Shown: piece after piece, positions 53,197 through 62,531 of the stretch
Position numbering within the stretch: position 1 is the first letter of the stretch
How the letters are laid out: every line of letters starts with the position of its first letter
Source of the DNA: Aestuariivita sp.
GTDB lineage: Bacteria > Pseudomonadota > Alphaproteobacteria > Rhodobacterales > Rhodobacteraceae
NCBI RefSeq assembly: GCF_021404545.1
Contig: NZ_JAAWWD010000006.1
Coordinates: 1 to 64,000 of the forward strand
DNA: 64,000 bases
Reading direction: 5' to 3'
Notes under the pieces: model-generated
What the model was told of the DNA's origin: nothing
The model's database searches: none
Seen by the model: the letters and a program-made list of their open reading frames with translations, nothing else
Program-made: the position numbers and the translations under genes

Positions 53197-54840
53197 TTAG
53201 TAGAAGAAGTAGTCTTCGTCCTCGTCCTCGCCGACATCGATCTCATCGAAATCAAGCCAATCCTCTGTGTCTTCATGACTTGGATAGAAGTCATTTTCGC
53301 CAAGGCTCCAAGGGAATGCAGAAACCCCGAACGCGCTGACGTCATAGAAGTGAACGTCATTGTCGTTCATCAGCTTGAAAAACTTCTTTGGATCTTCGGA
53401 CTGACCAATTTTTTTAGCGCTGACAGCTGATTTCCATCCGCGCGCCTCTGATTCATATAGAAATAACCATGCCGAGGAACCAAGACTTGCATTCTGATAT
53501 CGACCAAGAGCCTCTGCGAATCCGCCTTTCACGAGCCCGTTGTGATCAGCATGCGCCAAGACCAAGTCGACCAACACGGATTCGACCTCGAAGCAGAGTT
53601 TCTTGAGGGCCTTCGACAGCTTTAGATCAAATTGAAGATGCATATATAGAAACCACAAAAGCGAAACGATATCATGCCTTCGGGAGCATTCTTCCACACC
53701 CCACCGGAGCATCCTTTTCTGCGGTTGATCAAGGTCGTCGCCTCCTTTGAGACCAACAAACAAAGGAGCCACCCAACTTACAAAGCGTGGTGAGGAATAG
53801 AGCAAGGTTTGAAGATGGCGCAAAGACAGCTCTTTGTCAGAGCAAGAAGCAATCTTTTTCGCAAAACGGCTCAGGCCGTAGCCGACGACATTCGAGCCAG
53901 GGTACGCGTCGCGTTCACTGGCCAACAGTGCGAATAAACCATCTAAGAACTCCTCATCTTCAAGCCCTTTCAAAAGGTTGAATTTGGGTTCCCAGCGGAG
54001 GTTTTCGGGCAATTCACCTGAAATTACCCCAGTCTTTCCGTCGTGGCTCCTCAGTTCGAACTTTCTGATTTCCTTTTCGAATCTGGCGATCACCCTTTCT
54101 GCTTCCGTGGTGTTTTCAACACCGATCTCGTAGTCGTCGATGTTGTGGAACACCTGCCGCTTTTTCAAACCCGGCCCATTCTTCTTCAATTCATGATCGA
54201 TACGAGACAACACGAGCTCAGAAACCACACGTGAGGTGTCAGGGCCAATTGGAATGCCAATGGTTTGATTTCGGTTGCAGGCTCTGACTAAACGGTCAAG
54301 CTCGGCACTCCAATGCTTTTCGAGTGTTTTAGCTTTATGCTGCTTCAAGGCTTCGGGTTTCCCCAAGGCAGCCCAAGGGATCGAATGTGAGTAGATGGAA
54401 CCGTAAAACCTGTTGATGTCCAAATGTACGACAGATGGGTAAGCGCTTGACAGATATGCTTGTTTTTTGAGCTTCCCTGAAAACGACGATCTCTGAAACG
54501 CCCGACCGCCTACCGTGACATTGTCTGGAAACACGACCTTGAATGCGGAGAACTGGCTGATTGCCATGACCTTTTCGACATCTGACCAATTCTCGGCCAA
54601 GAACTCCGAAAGCAGTGCGTAGTTTATTGGATTGATAACACCAAAGGTTCTGTGGTTGCCTTGGAAGGTTGCTCCATCCAAGAAAACAGTCTCACCAGAG
54701 AAGTCTTTCTGCGGTTTCAAATACGCCGGTTTCGAGGCGAGTAGTGATCCGAACTTGACGGTTCTGAAGGTAGGAGGCAGCTCGCGTGGATAAAATCCAC
54801 GCTCAAGAAGCCGTTGAAAAATCACATCTTTACTTGCCAC
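53197..54840 (-). CDS. reverse transcriptase, Abi/UG (antiviral DRT-like) group
   Basis: A 547-residue protein, GTG start. RT motifs: VVHLDINRFYGSIYSHSIPWA (catalytic Asp 141), IGIPIGPDTSRVVSELVLSRID (about 194-215) and NIDDYEIG (Asp 235, Asp 236 in the xxDD position). No maturase or intron structure is seen; the C-terminal 300 residues are helical, as in Abi/UG (AbiA, AbiK, DRT) enzymes that defend against phage, ending in an acidic tail with many Asp/Glu. Lower GC than neighbours. The DRT subtype cannot be fixed here. Confidence 0.8.
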   Translation of the reverse strand: MASKDVIFQRLLERGFYPRELPPTFRTVKFGSLLASKPAYLKPQKDFSGETVFLDGATFQGNHRTFGVINPINYALLSEFLAENWSDVEKVMAISQFSAFKVVFPDNVTVGGRAFQRSSFSGKLKKQAYLSSAYPSVVHLDINRFYGSIYSHSIPWAALGKPEALKQHKAKTLEKHWSAELDRLVRACNRNQTIGIPIGPDTSRVVSELVLSRIDHELKKNGPGLKKRQVFHNIDDYEIGVENTTEAERVIARFEKEIRKFELRSHDGKTGVISGELPENLRWEPKFNLLKGLEDEEFLDGLFALLASERDAYPGSNVVGYGLSRFAKKIASCSDKELSLRHLQTLLYSSPRFVSWVAPLFVGLKGGDDLDQPQKRMLRWGVEECSRRHDIVSLLWFLYMHLQFDLKLSKALKKLCFEVESVLVDLVLAHADHNGLVKGGFAEALGRYQNASLGSSAWLFLYESEARGWKSAVSAKKIGQSEDPKKFFKLMNDNDVHFYDVSAFGVSAFPWSLGENDFYPSHEDTEDWLDFDEIDVGEDEDEDYFFY

Positions 54841-54880
54841 AGGTCAACCGTCCATCGTAACGCCCGCATTCGAAAATGTT

Positions 54881-57655
54881 CTAGTCATTGCGCCGAACTA
54901 TGTCTTCTATCTCGCTAGGTTCAAAAGCTACGTCGCAAGACCATTGCCCAAACCCACCAACTTCGTTCACGGCGTCGACCCACTCGGCCAAAGCATCGCG
55001 TTTCGCCTTGTTCTGAGGGCTGTCGGTGCCCTTGATTTCCAAAGCCAACATCTTCCCGCTTGTGTACTTCACTAAAAAATCTGGCACAAAGCGCCTGCGA
55101 GAACCTGACCAAAGATATTGGATTTGAAATCCTAGATGATCATTCTTTGCGTAGGTTAGAACATCGCTCGATCTCTCGAACACATTGGCGGCATGTCCTT
55201 CCCATGAGGAATCCCCCACCAAATGGCTAATATGTGACTTAACAGCAGGGAAATTGGGCTTGGTCGTGTACCAGGTGCGCATTTGTCCCGTGGAACCGAT
55301 TGGGTTTTCCTCGTCGAAGATCGGCGTCAACTTGGTTCTGTTCTGTTCGAAAACGCTTTGCATCAGGTGTTGAACTACCAGGTCGATGTTCAACGCGATC
55401 AGTATGCGGCGCCTCAGAGGGTCGGAATGAAAAAGCGACGGAATCTCCAGCGATCCAGACTCGATGAATTCCTCGACGACCCGGACAAGTTGCGCGGCAA
55501 GCAAATCCTCCGCACCTTTGAAGCTATGGCTCAAACCTGCAAATCCCTTTCGGGCCGCTTGAAACACGAGGCGTTGAAGCCTGAAGCCGTCCGGGAGCTT
55601 TTCTAAGTCAATTGAAGAGACTTTGCCTAAGTCTGTTGCACCGCCCAGAGCAGGGGCCAAGTCTGCGCTAATGGGCGTGGAGGCAGGATCAAGCGTCAGC
55701 GTGTCAACGTTCGACCAATCGACAGCGAGTTCGCGCCGGACAACGGATTCTACACGAACCACGTTCGGCCATTTGATCTCCAGATTGGCGCGTTCAGGAA
55801 TGACTTCAATCTGTGTTGTTGGCTTAGGCGGAGGTGGGGCTTCACCGGACTCCCCAGCTTCGGAGATTGAAAGGGGAACGCCAAAGACGTTCACGTACTC
55901 AGGTAAAAACAGGCCATTCTCGTCGGTGTCGTAGGAAACCCGCCGCAGGCCCCGACCGACAACCTGTTCGCACAGCAACTGCGATGTGAAGGCGCGTAAA
56001 CCCATGATATGGGTGATATTTTTTGCATCCCATCCTTCGGACAGCATTGCCACCGAGATCACGTTCTGCAGGTCTTGGCCGGCCTGACCGCGTTTGCCGA
56101 CATTGTCGATGATCTCGCGAAGCAGCTCTTCCTTCTTGAGGCCACCCAAGTGCCGCTTGCGGGTTTCCGGAATATCAGATGCTTCGACGATGTCCTGGAG
56201 CCTCTGATCGTAAGCTTTGTCGGAAGTGGCCGCCTCGCCGATCTCCGCCTTGTCCAGCACCTTTGAGTCCACGCGCAAGGTCTTGTTCGGGGCCTGAAGC
56301 TCAGGCCAATGCGCGTCGCCTTGGTTGAAGTAGTGTTCGATCCGGGCCGCTGTCTCTGTCCGATTGCAGACCGTCAGCATGACCGGCGGTGAGTGATGCC
56401 CGGCTTCGGCCCAGTCCTTTGTCGTCTCTCGCCAGTCCGCCCCGAGCAAAGTGTAAGCGTCCTGCACCAGCTTTGGCAGCGCTTCGTGAGGTTTTGCCTT
56501 GGCCCGGTTCAGGTCTTCCGAGACCGACTTGTCGCGATAGATGTGGTAGAGTTTCGATTGCAGCGTTCGGGAGTCGGGTAGCGCATCATCCCGCACGACC
56601 ACCCGCGGGGTCTTTACCAGCCCTGCCTCAATCGCGTCGTTCAGCCCGAAATCAGAAATGATCCAGTCGAAAAGCGCTGTGTCGGTGCTGGCCTTACCGG
56701 TAGGAGCAAAGGGCGTAGCTGAGAGGTCAAAGCAGCGCTGAATCCGACGGGTCTTGTGGATGCGGTCCAGCCCCTCGATCCAACGGGTCGCCTCATCCAG
56801 ATCGATCCCCTGATCCGCCGCCTGTTTCTTGGAAATTTTTACCTCTGGCGGTTTGCGGTAGGCATGATGCGCTTCATCGTTGATGACGATGATGTCCTTG
56901 TGCGGCGCCAGTTTGCCCAGGACACGGCGGGTGAAGGCTTCGTCGGATTCCTTGCCCTTCTTGACGACGGAACGGTCCTGTTCCTTCAGAGGCATCAGCG
57001 TGTGCCAGTTTTCGATCAGTACTTCGGCCTGGTTCAGCTTCTGACGCATCGATTCAGACGGGCAGAGGTTGAATTCGTCGTAGTAGCTGCCCTCGCTCGG
57101 CATCAGCACCTGCAGTCGACCCTTGACAGTCAGCCCCGGCGCAACAATGAACACCGCGCGGCTGAAATCCTTGTTCCGCTTCGGATAGGTCAGCGCGTTC
57201 AGCACTTGCCAGGTGATGATCATGGCCATCACCGTGGTCTTGCCCGCGCCGGTGGCCATCTTGTTGCACAGCCGCTCCCACGCACCTCCATCGCCAGGCA
57301 CATGAATGCCCTGCTTGTAAGCCTCCGCGCCTTCGACCCACCAGATCAGCGTCTCAATCGCCTCCAACTGGCAGAAGTAGAACGGGTACTGGCGCGCATC
57401 CTCATCATGCCAATGCTCCAGCAGCTTGCGTGTCACGATGGTTACGCCGGGGTAGCCATCCTCGCGCCATTGATCTACGCGATCGCGGATCGTGTTGACT
57501 ATGGCCAAAACTTCGGTGCGCTTGGTGTTGTTGCGCGCGTCAAAGACCTCATAGCTCGCAGGTCGCCGCTCCGGCTTGATCTCCAGCTTGCCGCCTTTGC
57601 CCTGGACCCAATGCTGCGCAGGCCGCTCCCAAGGTCGATTAATGATCAAAGACAT
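54881..57655 (-). CDS. res: type III restriction enzyme, Res subunit
   Basis: A 924-residue helicase-nuclease. Walker A ATGAGKT (134-140), DEAH box (260-263), SAT motif (312-314) and a C-terminal PD-(D/E)xK nuclease (VPDFLV Asp about 859, LEIKG Glu and Lys about 873-875) are all intact. It cuts unmodified DNA after ATP-driven movement with Mod. Last gene of the minus-strand operon, 3 bases after the 157-residue protein. GC looks higher in the helicase half than in the C-terminal third. Confidence 0.92.
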   Translation of the reverse strand: MSLIINRPWERPAQHWVQGKGGKLEIKPERRPASYEVFDARNNTKRTEVLAIVNTIRDRVDQWREDGYPGVTIVTRKLLEHWHDEDARQYPFYFCQLEAIETLIWWVEGAEAYKQGIHVPGDGGAWERLCNKMATGAGKTTVMAMIITWQVLNALTYPKRNKDFSRAVFIVAPGLTVKGRLQVLMPSEGSYYDEFNLCPSESMRQKLNQAEVLIENWHTLMPLKEQDRSVVKKGKESDEAFTRRVLGKLAPHKDIIVINDEAHHAYRKPPEVKISKKQAADQGIDLDEATRWIEGLDRIHKTRRIQRCFDLSATPFAPTGKASTDTALFDWIISDFGLNDAIEAGLVKTPRVVVRDDALPDSRTLQSKLYHIYRDKSVSEDLNRAKAKPHEALPKLVQDAYTLLGADWRETTKDWAEAGHHSPPVMLTVCNRTETAARIEHYFNQGDAHWPELQAPNKTLRVDSKVLDKAEIGEAATSDKAYDQRLQDIVEASDIPETRKRHLGGLKKEELLREIIDNVGKRGQAGQDLQNVISVAMLSEGWDAKNITHIMGLRAFTSQLLCEQVVGRGLRRVSYDTDENGLFLPEYVNVFGVPLSISEAGESGEAPPPPKPTTQIEVIPERANLEIKWPNVVRVESVVRRELAVDWSNVDTLTLDPASTPISADLAPALGGATDLGKVSSIDLEKLPDGFRLQRLVFQAARKGFAGLSHSFKGAEDLLAAQLVRVVEEFIESGSLEIPSLFHSDPLRRRILIALNIDLVVQHLMQSVFEQNRTKLTPIFDEENPIGSTGQMRTWYTTKPNFPAVKSHISHLVGDSSWEGHAANVFERSSDVLTYAKNDHLGFQIQYLWSGSRRRFVPDFLVKYTSGKMLALEIKGTDSPQNKAKRDALAEWVDAVNEVGGFGQWSCDVAFEPSEIEDIVRRND

Positions 57656-57658
57656 CTC

Positions 57659-58132
57659 TCAACCAACCTGAATGCTTCGCTCTGGCAATCTCAGACCCTT
57701 TTGGGCGAGTTGCTTGGCTTCTTTGCCTCCCGTGCGATAGCTCGTCTTGCCCTTGTAGAGCCATCGAAATGGTATCTCCCCTTTTGCCTCGGCCGCTCGT
57801 GTCAAATCGGCTAAATCCTCAAAATCGGGCGTTTGCAGTTTAGCCTTCAGCCACTCCAGTTTTCTAATCATCACAGCGACTTCACCAGAGCCGCTGGCGG
57901 GATGTGGTTCGATCCACAATGCGAATTCATCTCCAACCGTGAAGCCGACACCATAGTCCCATCGGTTGCCGTTGGGTTCATCGGCTTTGAAATGCTCGTC
58001 AAGATCAACACTGCCCGAAAAACTAGCGGCACCCCTGACACTGACTTGTCCTCGATATTCGGCTTTTATTGCTTGTTTACCAGCTTCGCCATCGAGCCCG
58101 GCTGCGTTGGCGGCATCCAAAAATGCTGTCAT
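57659..58132 (-). CDS. uncharacterised protein inside the type III R-M operon
   Basis: A 157-residue protein without signal or membrane segment. It has a Gly/Trp-rich centre (NRWDYGVGF, residues 56-64, and FALWIEPHPASGSGEVAVM) and a basic C-terminal segment. No family recognised. ATGA overlap with the ATPase gene and a 3-base gap to res make it part of the operon. Its role could be effector, adaptor or inhibitor for the ATPase; this is inference. Confidence 0.7.
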   Translation of the reverse strand: MTAFLDAANAAGLDGEAGKQAIKAEYRGQVSVRGAASFSGSVDLDEHFKADEPNGNRWDYGVGFTVGDEFALWIEPHPASGSGEVAVMIRKLEWLKAKLQTPDFEDLADLTRAAEAKGEIPFRWLYKGKTSYRTGGKEAKQLAQKGLRLPERSIQVG

Positions 58133-59319
58133 CTCTTTGCCGCCTTAGCATTTGCCCTAGTGACGGCCTTCGCTACAACATCTGCCGAGCGTCCAGCGAA
58201 ACCATTTAGGTCCCCCCAGTTAGCAACCGCTTCATCGTCTGACCCAGGGTCTAAAGACGAAATCTCTTGAGCCGCCTTGCCTCGCTCAAAGAAGTACACA
58301 CGGTAATCCTTGTTGAGCGAACTCTCTGCGATTTGCTTGGTCGTAGGATTCGAATTCAGTTCAAACAGCTCGCGCACGTCAGACTCTGTTCCACCACACT
58401 CTTGAATTTGGCGAAGCGCCCAAATCAGATCGAGAACTACCGTGGAGTGCGTCGAAATCACCACTTTGTACCCGCGCTTCAATAGCTCCAAGACTAAGAG
58501 TAAGAACGTAGATACTGCTCGAGGATGGAGCCCCATCTCGGGCTCTTCGATGACAACCCATTCGATGTTGTCGCGTTTGGAGACCTTCCCTGCCGGACAG
58601 AGCCAATAAAGTCCCAGAAGAAGAGGTACGAATTCTCTCTGGCCAGCCGACCAAGCCAGGAAGGGAAGCCCCTCAGATAAGCCGTCGATTTCCAGCGTCA
58701 GGGTTTTGGTAAAGTCCTTGGGCTCTACGGTTAGCTGCGCACCGCCAAATAGGTTCTCAGCAATTGGCCCTTTGAGACTCTCGTTGAGCCGACCTTTCGC
58801 TGGGAACAGTTGCGCGGTCGAACCGAATTCGTTTTGGAGCAGGATATGAACCTGATGCGCGAAATAGCGAAGCACATAAGGATCACCGAAATTGAAGTTC
58901 CCAAAGGTTTGAGAAACTCCAGAGGGCAAACTAACAACTCGTTGTGCAGGAATGTAAAAGAGTCTCTCAGTCTGCGTGGATTTAGGCTTCTTAAACTTGG
59001 TAAGCGACTGAAGTTCGTAGCGCTGTCCTTCCCATGTAACGTGCGGGCTGTCGTTCAACATGCCTGCCATACCGCGACCATAAAAGCCGTTGATCACCGC
59101 GGCGGGATCGCTGTTGAACACAACGTTTTGCTGCTCAAAAACCCCAAGTACATGGTTTCGGTCCGCCGCGAGCTTTAGCGTTTGCAAGAAAACACTCTTA
59201 CCGCTGGCTTGCGGCCCAACCAAAACCGTCAGGTCGCCCAAATCCACTTTTGCTTCAGAAATTGGTCCGACATTCTCAAGGCGTATTGAAGTACGTATTT
59301 TTCTCTTCTTGATTGGCAT
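58129..59319 (-). CDS. ABC/SMC-type AAA ATPase inside the type III R-M operon
   Basis: A 396-residue ATPase of the RecF/OLD/AAA_21 class. Walker A GPQASGKS (35-42), signature SAGQRE (224-229), Walker B VVIEEPEMGLHP (255-266) and H-loop STHS (289-292) are complete. No TOPRIM nuclease domain follows, unlike OLD or GajA. Such ATPases often sense phage factors for a partner effector. It lies 2 bases after mod and is coupled to the 157-residue gene. GC is low compared with mod and res. Confidence 0.85.
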   Translation of the reverse strand: MPIKKRKIRTSIRLENVGPISEAKVDLGDLTVLVGPQASGKSVFLQTLKLAADRNHVLGVFEQQNVVFNSDPAAVINGFYGRGMAGMLNDSPHVTWEGQRYELQSLTKFKKPKSTQTERLFYIPAQRVVSLPSGVSQTFGNFNFGDPYVLRYFAHQVHILLQNEFGSTAQLFPAKGRLNESLKGPIAENLFGGAQLTVEPKDFTKTLTLEIDGLSEGLPFLAWSAGQREFVPLLLGLYWLCPAGKVSKRDNIEWVVIEEPEMGLHPRAVSTFLLLVLELLKRGYKVVISTHSTVVLDLIWALRQIQECGGTESDVRELFELNSNPTTKQIAESSLNKDYRVYFFERGKAAQEISSLDPGSDDEAVANWGDLNGFAGRSADVVAKAVTRANAKAAKR

Positions 59320-59321
59320 CT

Positions 59322-62300
59322 TTATCCCTCCAGCGCGACGATCTTGAGGGACTCGATCCCTCGATCATCCACGATCTTCACCGCGATCCGCTTGTTGTCC
59401 CCGGCCTCGAACGGCAGCGACACCGTGCCGTGGAACTGTTCCAGCAGGTCCTCGTCCAACTCCGCGCGGATCGTCTTTTTCAGCCGGTTCCAGCCGCCCT
59501 TGGCGTCCGCCATGGGGAAGAACACCTGATGCGGCATCAGCGACCGCTGATCGTAATCCTGATCCAGCGACCACATCGCGATCTGCTTCTTGCCGCCGCC
59601 CTCGATCTCGCCGGTCTTGGGGTTGAAATAGTCAAAGCCATGCACCTCGACCTCCCACATCCCGTCATCGCGCTTGCGGACATCGACTTCGGGCTGGCCC
59701 ATCAGCCAGAAGGACTGGTTCGAGGATCGCGCCTTCTTCAGGTCCTCGGTTAGCATGTCCGTGTTCATCTGCACCTTGAGGAAGGTCATGCCGGGCACGT
59801 TCATCTCGTCGATGTCCTTGGCCGCCTCCGGGTCAAAGGTGAAGGCGCAGAACAGTAGGAACGCAGGCCTCGGCATCAGCGTATAGGCTTCGTTCATCGC
59901 CTCTTCGACCTGACGCTGCTCAAGCGCGGCATGTTCGGGGCCGAAGCTCACCACCACACGCTCGCCCGTATCGGCGACCGAGCCGCTGGCATGCAGGAAC
60001 TTGGTGCCGGGGATCACCTCGAACTCGGCAAAGCGCATCATGTTGCCGCCCTTGCCGCGCACGCCGGTCTTCAACAACTCGTCGCGCCAGAGCGATTGGC
60101 GCGAGGTTTCGCCAGAGCGGGCGACGGTGCTGTCGGCCTCCTCCGCTGGTAGGCTTTCGTCGAGTGACAATACCGTAGGCGCAGGCACCGCCTCGACAGA
60201 GAAAGGGCCGGTGATGCGCAGCTTGGTCTTGTCGATGCGGGGCTTGTCGTAGAGCGTTTCCTGATCGGCGTGATCGGCGATGGACTGGTCCATGCGGCGC
60301 TGCATGGCCTGGCGCGCTTTGTGGAAGGCGTCGAAAGGGGCCTTCGCTGCCTCTGGCCAATCGGTGGGGAGGTCAAACGGCACCTCCCATTCCTCCAGCA
60401 CGTCACCATCGCGGAACGAGACCTGCTTGCCCTTGCGATAGCCCTGGGTGGGCTTGATCGGCAGAGGGGGCGCGGATTTGAGCGCGGCGTTCAGATCGTC
60501 CAGCGCCGCTGTGATCTTGGGATGACCCTCGCCATAGATCGTGTCGATGTCGGGGTTGTTGGCGATGGATTTCAGCGTGATATGCGGCACGGTTTCATAG
60601 TCGAACCCGCCCTTCAGCCCCTCATGGGGATAGCGCAGGGCGTAATAGTCGAAACTGGCGGTCATCAGCCGCTGTTTGGCCAGCGTGATTGCCACGCGCG
60701 AGGTATCGCAGGTGATCCACCGCCGTCCCCATTTCTCGGCGACGAAGGCCGTGGTGCCGGAGCCGCAGGTCGGATCGAGCGCCAGATCGCCGGGATCGGT
60801 GGTCATCACCATGCAGCGTTCAACAACTCTAGGAACAGTTTGAACTACATACGATCTGGGGTCTGATGCTGAGCCACCGGTTGCGGTGTCCGCCCAGTTG
60901 TTACCAATTGGTAGAACCGGATAGTCATTCAAGAAACGCTTGTACTTGAGGATTGTACCCGAAGCGATTGTTCGGTTGGCTTGAACTAGACGCCTCATCC
61001 CGTCGGGGTTTGTGGTCCAATACCGATTTCCAGGCCTGGCACTGATCCCGAAAGCGTCGACAGGAAAATCACCTGGCGGGCGCTGGCTTGTGGCATTGTC
61101 ATGCCGGAAAATGGCCCCCTTTTTCGGCGCACTTGAAAAGTCCTGCCGTTCTTCGCGGGTAAGTGTTCGCTCTTTACCGGTTTCATCGCGCAGCCAAACG
61201 TATTCACCACTTCCCTCCATATGGTCGCTTTTGTCCCGAAGAGGTTGTCGAAATTTGACCTTGGATTTGTCCCTAGCGTACCAGAGGATGTAGTCATTCA
61301 CGCCTGCCAAAAGCTGGGATGTCTGACTGCTTGTTTTGATAAATGTAATGACTGAAACTTGGTTCTCGGCTCCGAAAACCTCATCCAAGAGCACCGTAGA
61401 GCGGTGCAAGTTCTCGTCACCAATCTGGACAAACACCGATCCGCTTTCGGTCAAAAGCTCCCGCGCGAGCATAAGACGGTCACGCAGATAGGTGAGGTAG
61501 GAATGGATGCCCAGTTCCCAGGTGTCCCGGAACGCTTTGATCATCTCGGGTTCTTGAGTGAGGTCATCGTCTGACCGGTCTTTGACTTCTCGCTTGTTGG
61601 TGAAGGGCTGAAAGTTCGACCCGTATTTGATGCCATAGGGCGGGTCGATATAGATCATCTGCACCTTGCCGCCCATGCTCTCCTTGGTCAGCAGCGAGTT
61701 CATCACCAACAGGCTGTCCCCCGCCACAAGCCGGTTCGACCAGCCCTTTTCGTGGTGGTAGAAATCCAGCGCCTGGCGCAGGGGCAGGTTCTCGAACGGG
61801 GCAGCGAACAGGTCCGGCTGCCGCCATTGCGTCGCCGCATCCGCCCCTTTGAGCCGCTTGGCCGCATTGGCCAGGATCGTCGCCGGGTCCACCCGTTCAT
61901 GGACATGGAGCGAGACGGTATCGACCTCAAAGCTTGTCTTCTCCGCCTTGCCCGTCCAATTCAGGTAAGGAGCCTGCAACCGTTTGAGTTCTTGCAGCGC
62001 GTCCTTCATCCGCTCGGGGTCATCACTGGCAAGTGCCGCGTCAATCAGCGTTTCAATCGCCCCGCGCGCGCTGTCAAAGTTCAGCACCGGGTCCAGATGC
62101 GGGTCATATTGCCAGCTTGTCTTTTCGCCGTCGGGATCAGTGTCGGCATGGACCATCCCCACCTCGGGGTTGTTCACGCGCGTCTCGCCATGCCGGTAAG
62201 ACAGCACCTCGGTCGGTTCATCCGACTTGCGGCTGGTCTTCTTGCGGGTGCCCGTAGCGGCCTTTGGTTCCCTCGCCACCGGGGCCGTGAGTTCCAGATC

Positions 62301-62510
62301 AGCCACATCCGCCCGATAGACCGACCCGCCACGCCCCTTGCCCCGGCCCAACGTGCCGTCGTCAATCAGCGCATCCCGCGCGGCCTCATAGGCCTCTTCG
62401 GTTAGCGTCGGGATGTGATCCCGCAGCCGCGCCAGCATTGCCCCGTTGCCAATGGAGGAGCCATCCTCTGGCGTGAGAGACAGGATCAGGCCAGAAAGTT
62501 CAGATGACAT
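59322..62510 (-). CDS. mod: type III DNA methyltransferase, Mod subunit
   Basis: A 1062-residue N6-adenine methyltransferase, longer than the usual 600-700. Motif IV DPPYGIKYGSNF lies near residue 288 and SAM motif DPTCGSGTTAFVAEKWGRRW near residue 577, the beta-class order of Mod proteins; the target-recognition region lies between. Extra parts: an N-terminal winged-helix-like segment (about 1-70) and about 450 C-terminal residues. DNA for the middle (about 60830-61570) is clearly less GC-rich than both flanks. Confidence 0.9.
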   Translation of the reverse strand: MSSELSGLILSLTPEDGSSIGNGAMLARLRDHIPTLTEEAYEAARDALIDDGTLGRGKGRGGSVYRADVADLELTAPVAREPKAATGTRKKTSRKSDEPTEVLSYRHGETRVNNPEVGMVHADTDPDGEKTSWQYDPHLDPVLNFDSARGAIETLIDAALASDDPERMKDALQELKRLQAPYLNWTGKAEKTSFEVDTVSLHVHERVDPATILANAAKRLKGADAATQWRQPDLFAAPFENLPLRQALDFYHHEKGWSNRLVAGDSLLVMNSLLTKESMGGKVQMIYIDPPYGIKYGSNFQPFTNKREVKDRSDDDLTQEPEMIKAFRDTWELGIHSYLTYLRDRLMLARELLTESGSVFVQIGDENLHRSTVLLDEVFGAENQVSVITFIKTSSQTSQLLAGVNDYILWYARDKSKVKFRQPLRDKSDHMEGSGEYVWLRDETGKERTLTREERQDFSSAPKKGAIFRHDNATSQRPPGDFPVDAFGISARPGNRYWTTNPDGMRRLVQANRTIASGTILKYKRFLNDYPVLPIGNNWADTATGGSASDPRSYVVQTVPRVVERCMVMTTDPGDLALDPTCGSGTTAFVAEKWGRRWITCDTSRVAITLAKQRLMTASFDYYALRYPHEGLKGGFDYETVPHITLKSIANNPDIDTIYGEGHPKITAALDDLNAALKSAPPLPIKPTQGYRKGKQVSFRDGDVLEEWEVPFDLPTDWPEAAKAPFDAFHKARQAMQRRMDQSIADHADQETLYDKPRIDKTKLRITGPFSVEAVPAPTVLSLDESLPAEEADSTVARSGETSRQSLWRDELLKTGVRGKGGNMMRFAEFEVIPGTKFLHASGSVADTGERVVVSFGPEHAALEQRQVEEAMNEAYTLMPRPAFLLFCAFTFDPEAAKDIDEMNVPGMTFLKVQMNTDMLTEDLKKARSSNQSFWLMGQPEVDVRKRDDGMWEVEVHGFDYFNPKTGEIEGGGKKQIAMWSLDQDYDQRSLMPHQVFFPMADAKGGWNRLKKTIRAELDEDLLEQFHGTVSLPFEAGDNKRIAVKIVDDRGIESLKIVALEG

Positions 62511-62531
62511 ATGCGCCCCTTACCCTTGAAA

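Noticed and set aside
53197-54840. Group II intron or retron reverse transcriptase
   Set aside because: No intron RNA domains, no maturase domain, no msr-msd-like inverted repeats beside it.
57659-59319. PARIS (AriA/AriB) or Gabija system
   Set aside because: The ATPase lacks TOPRIM and the partner is too short and unlike DUF4435 or UvrD-type GajB.
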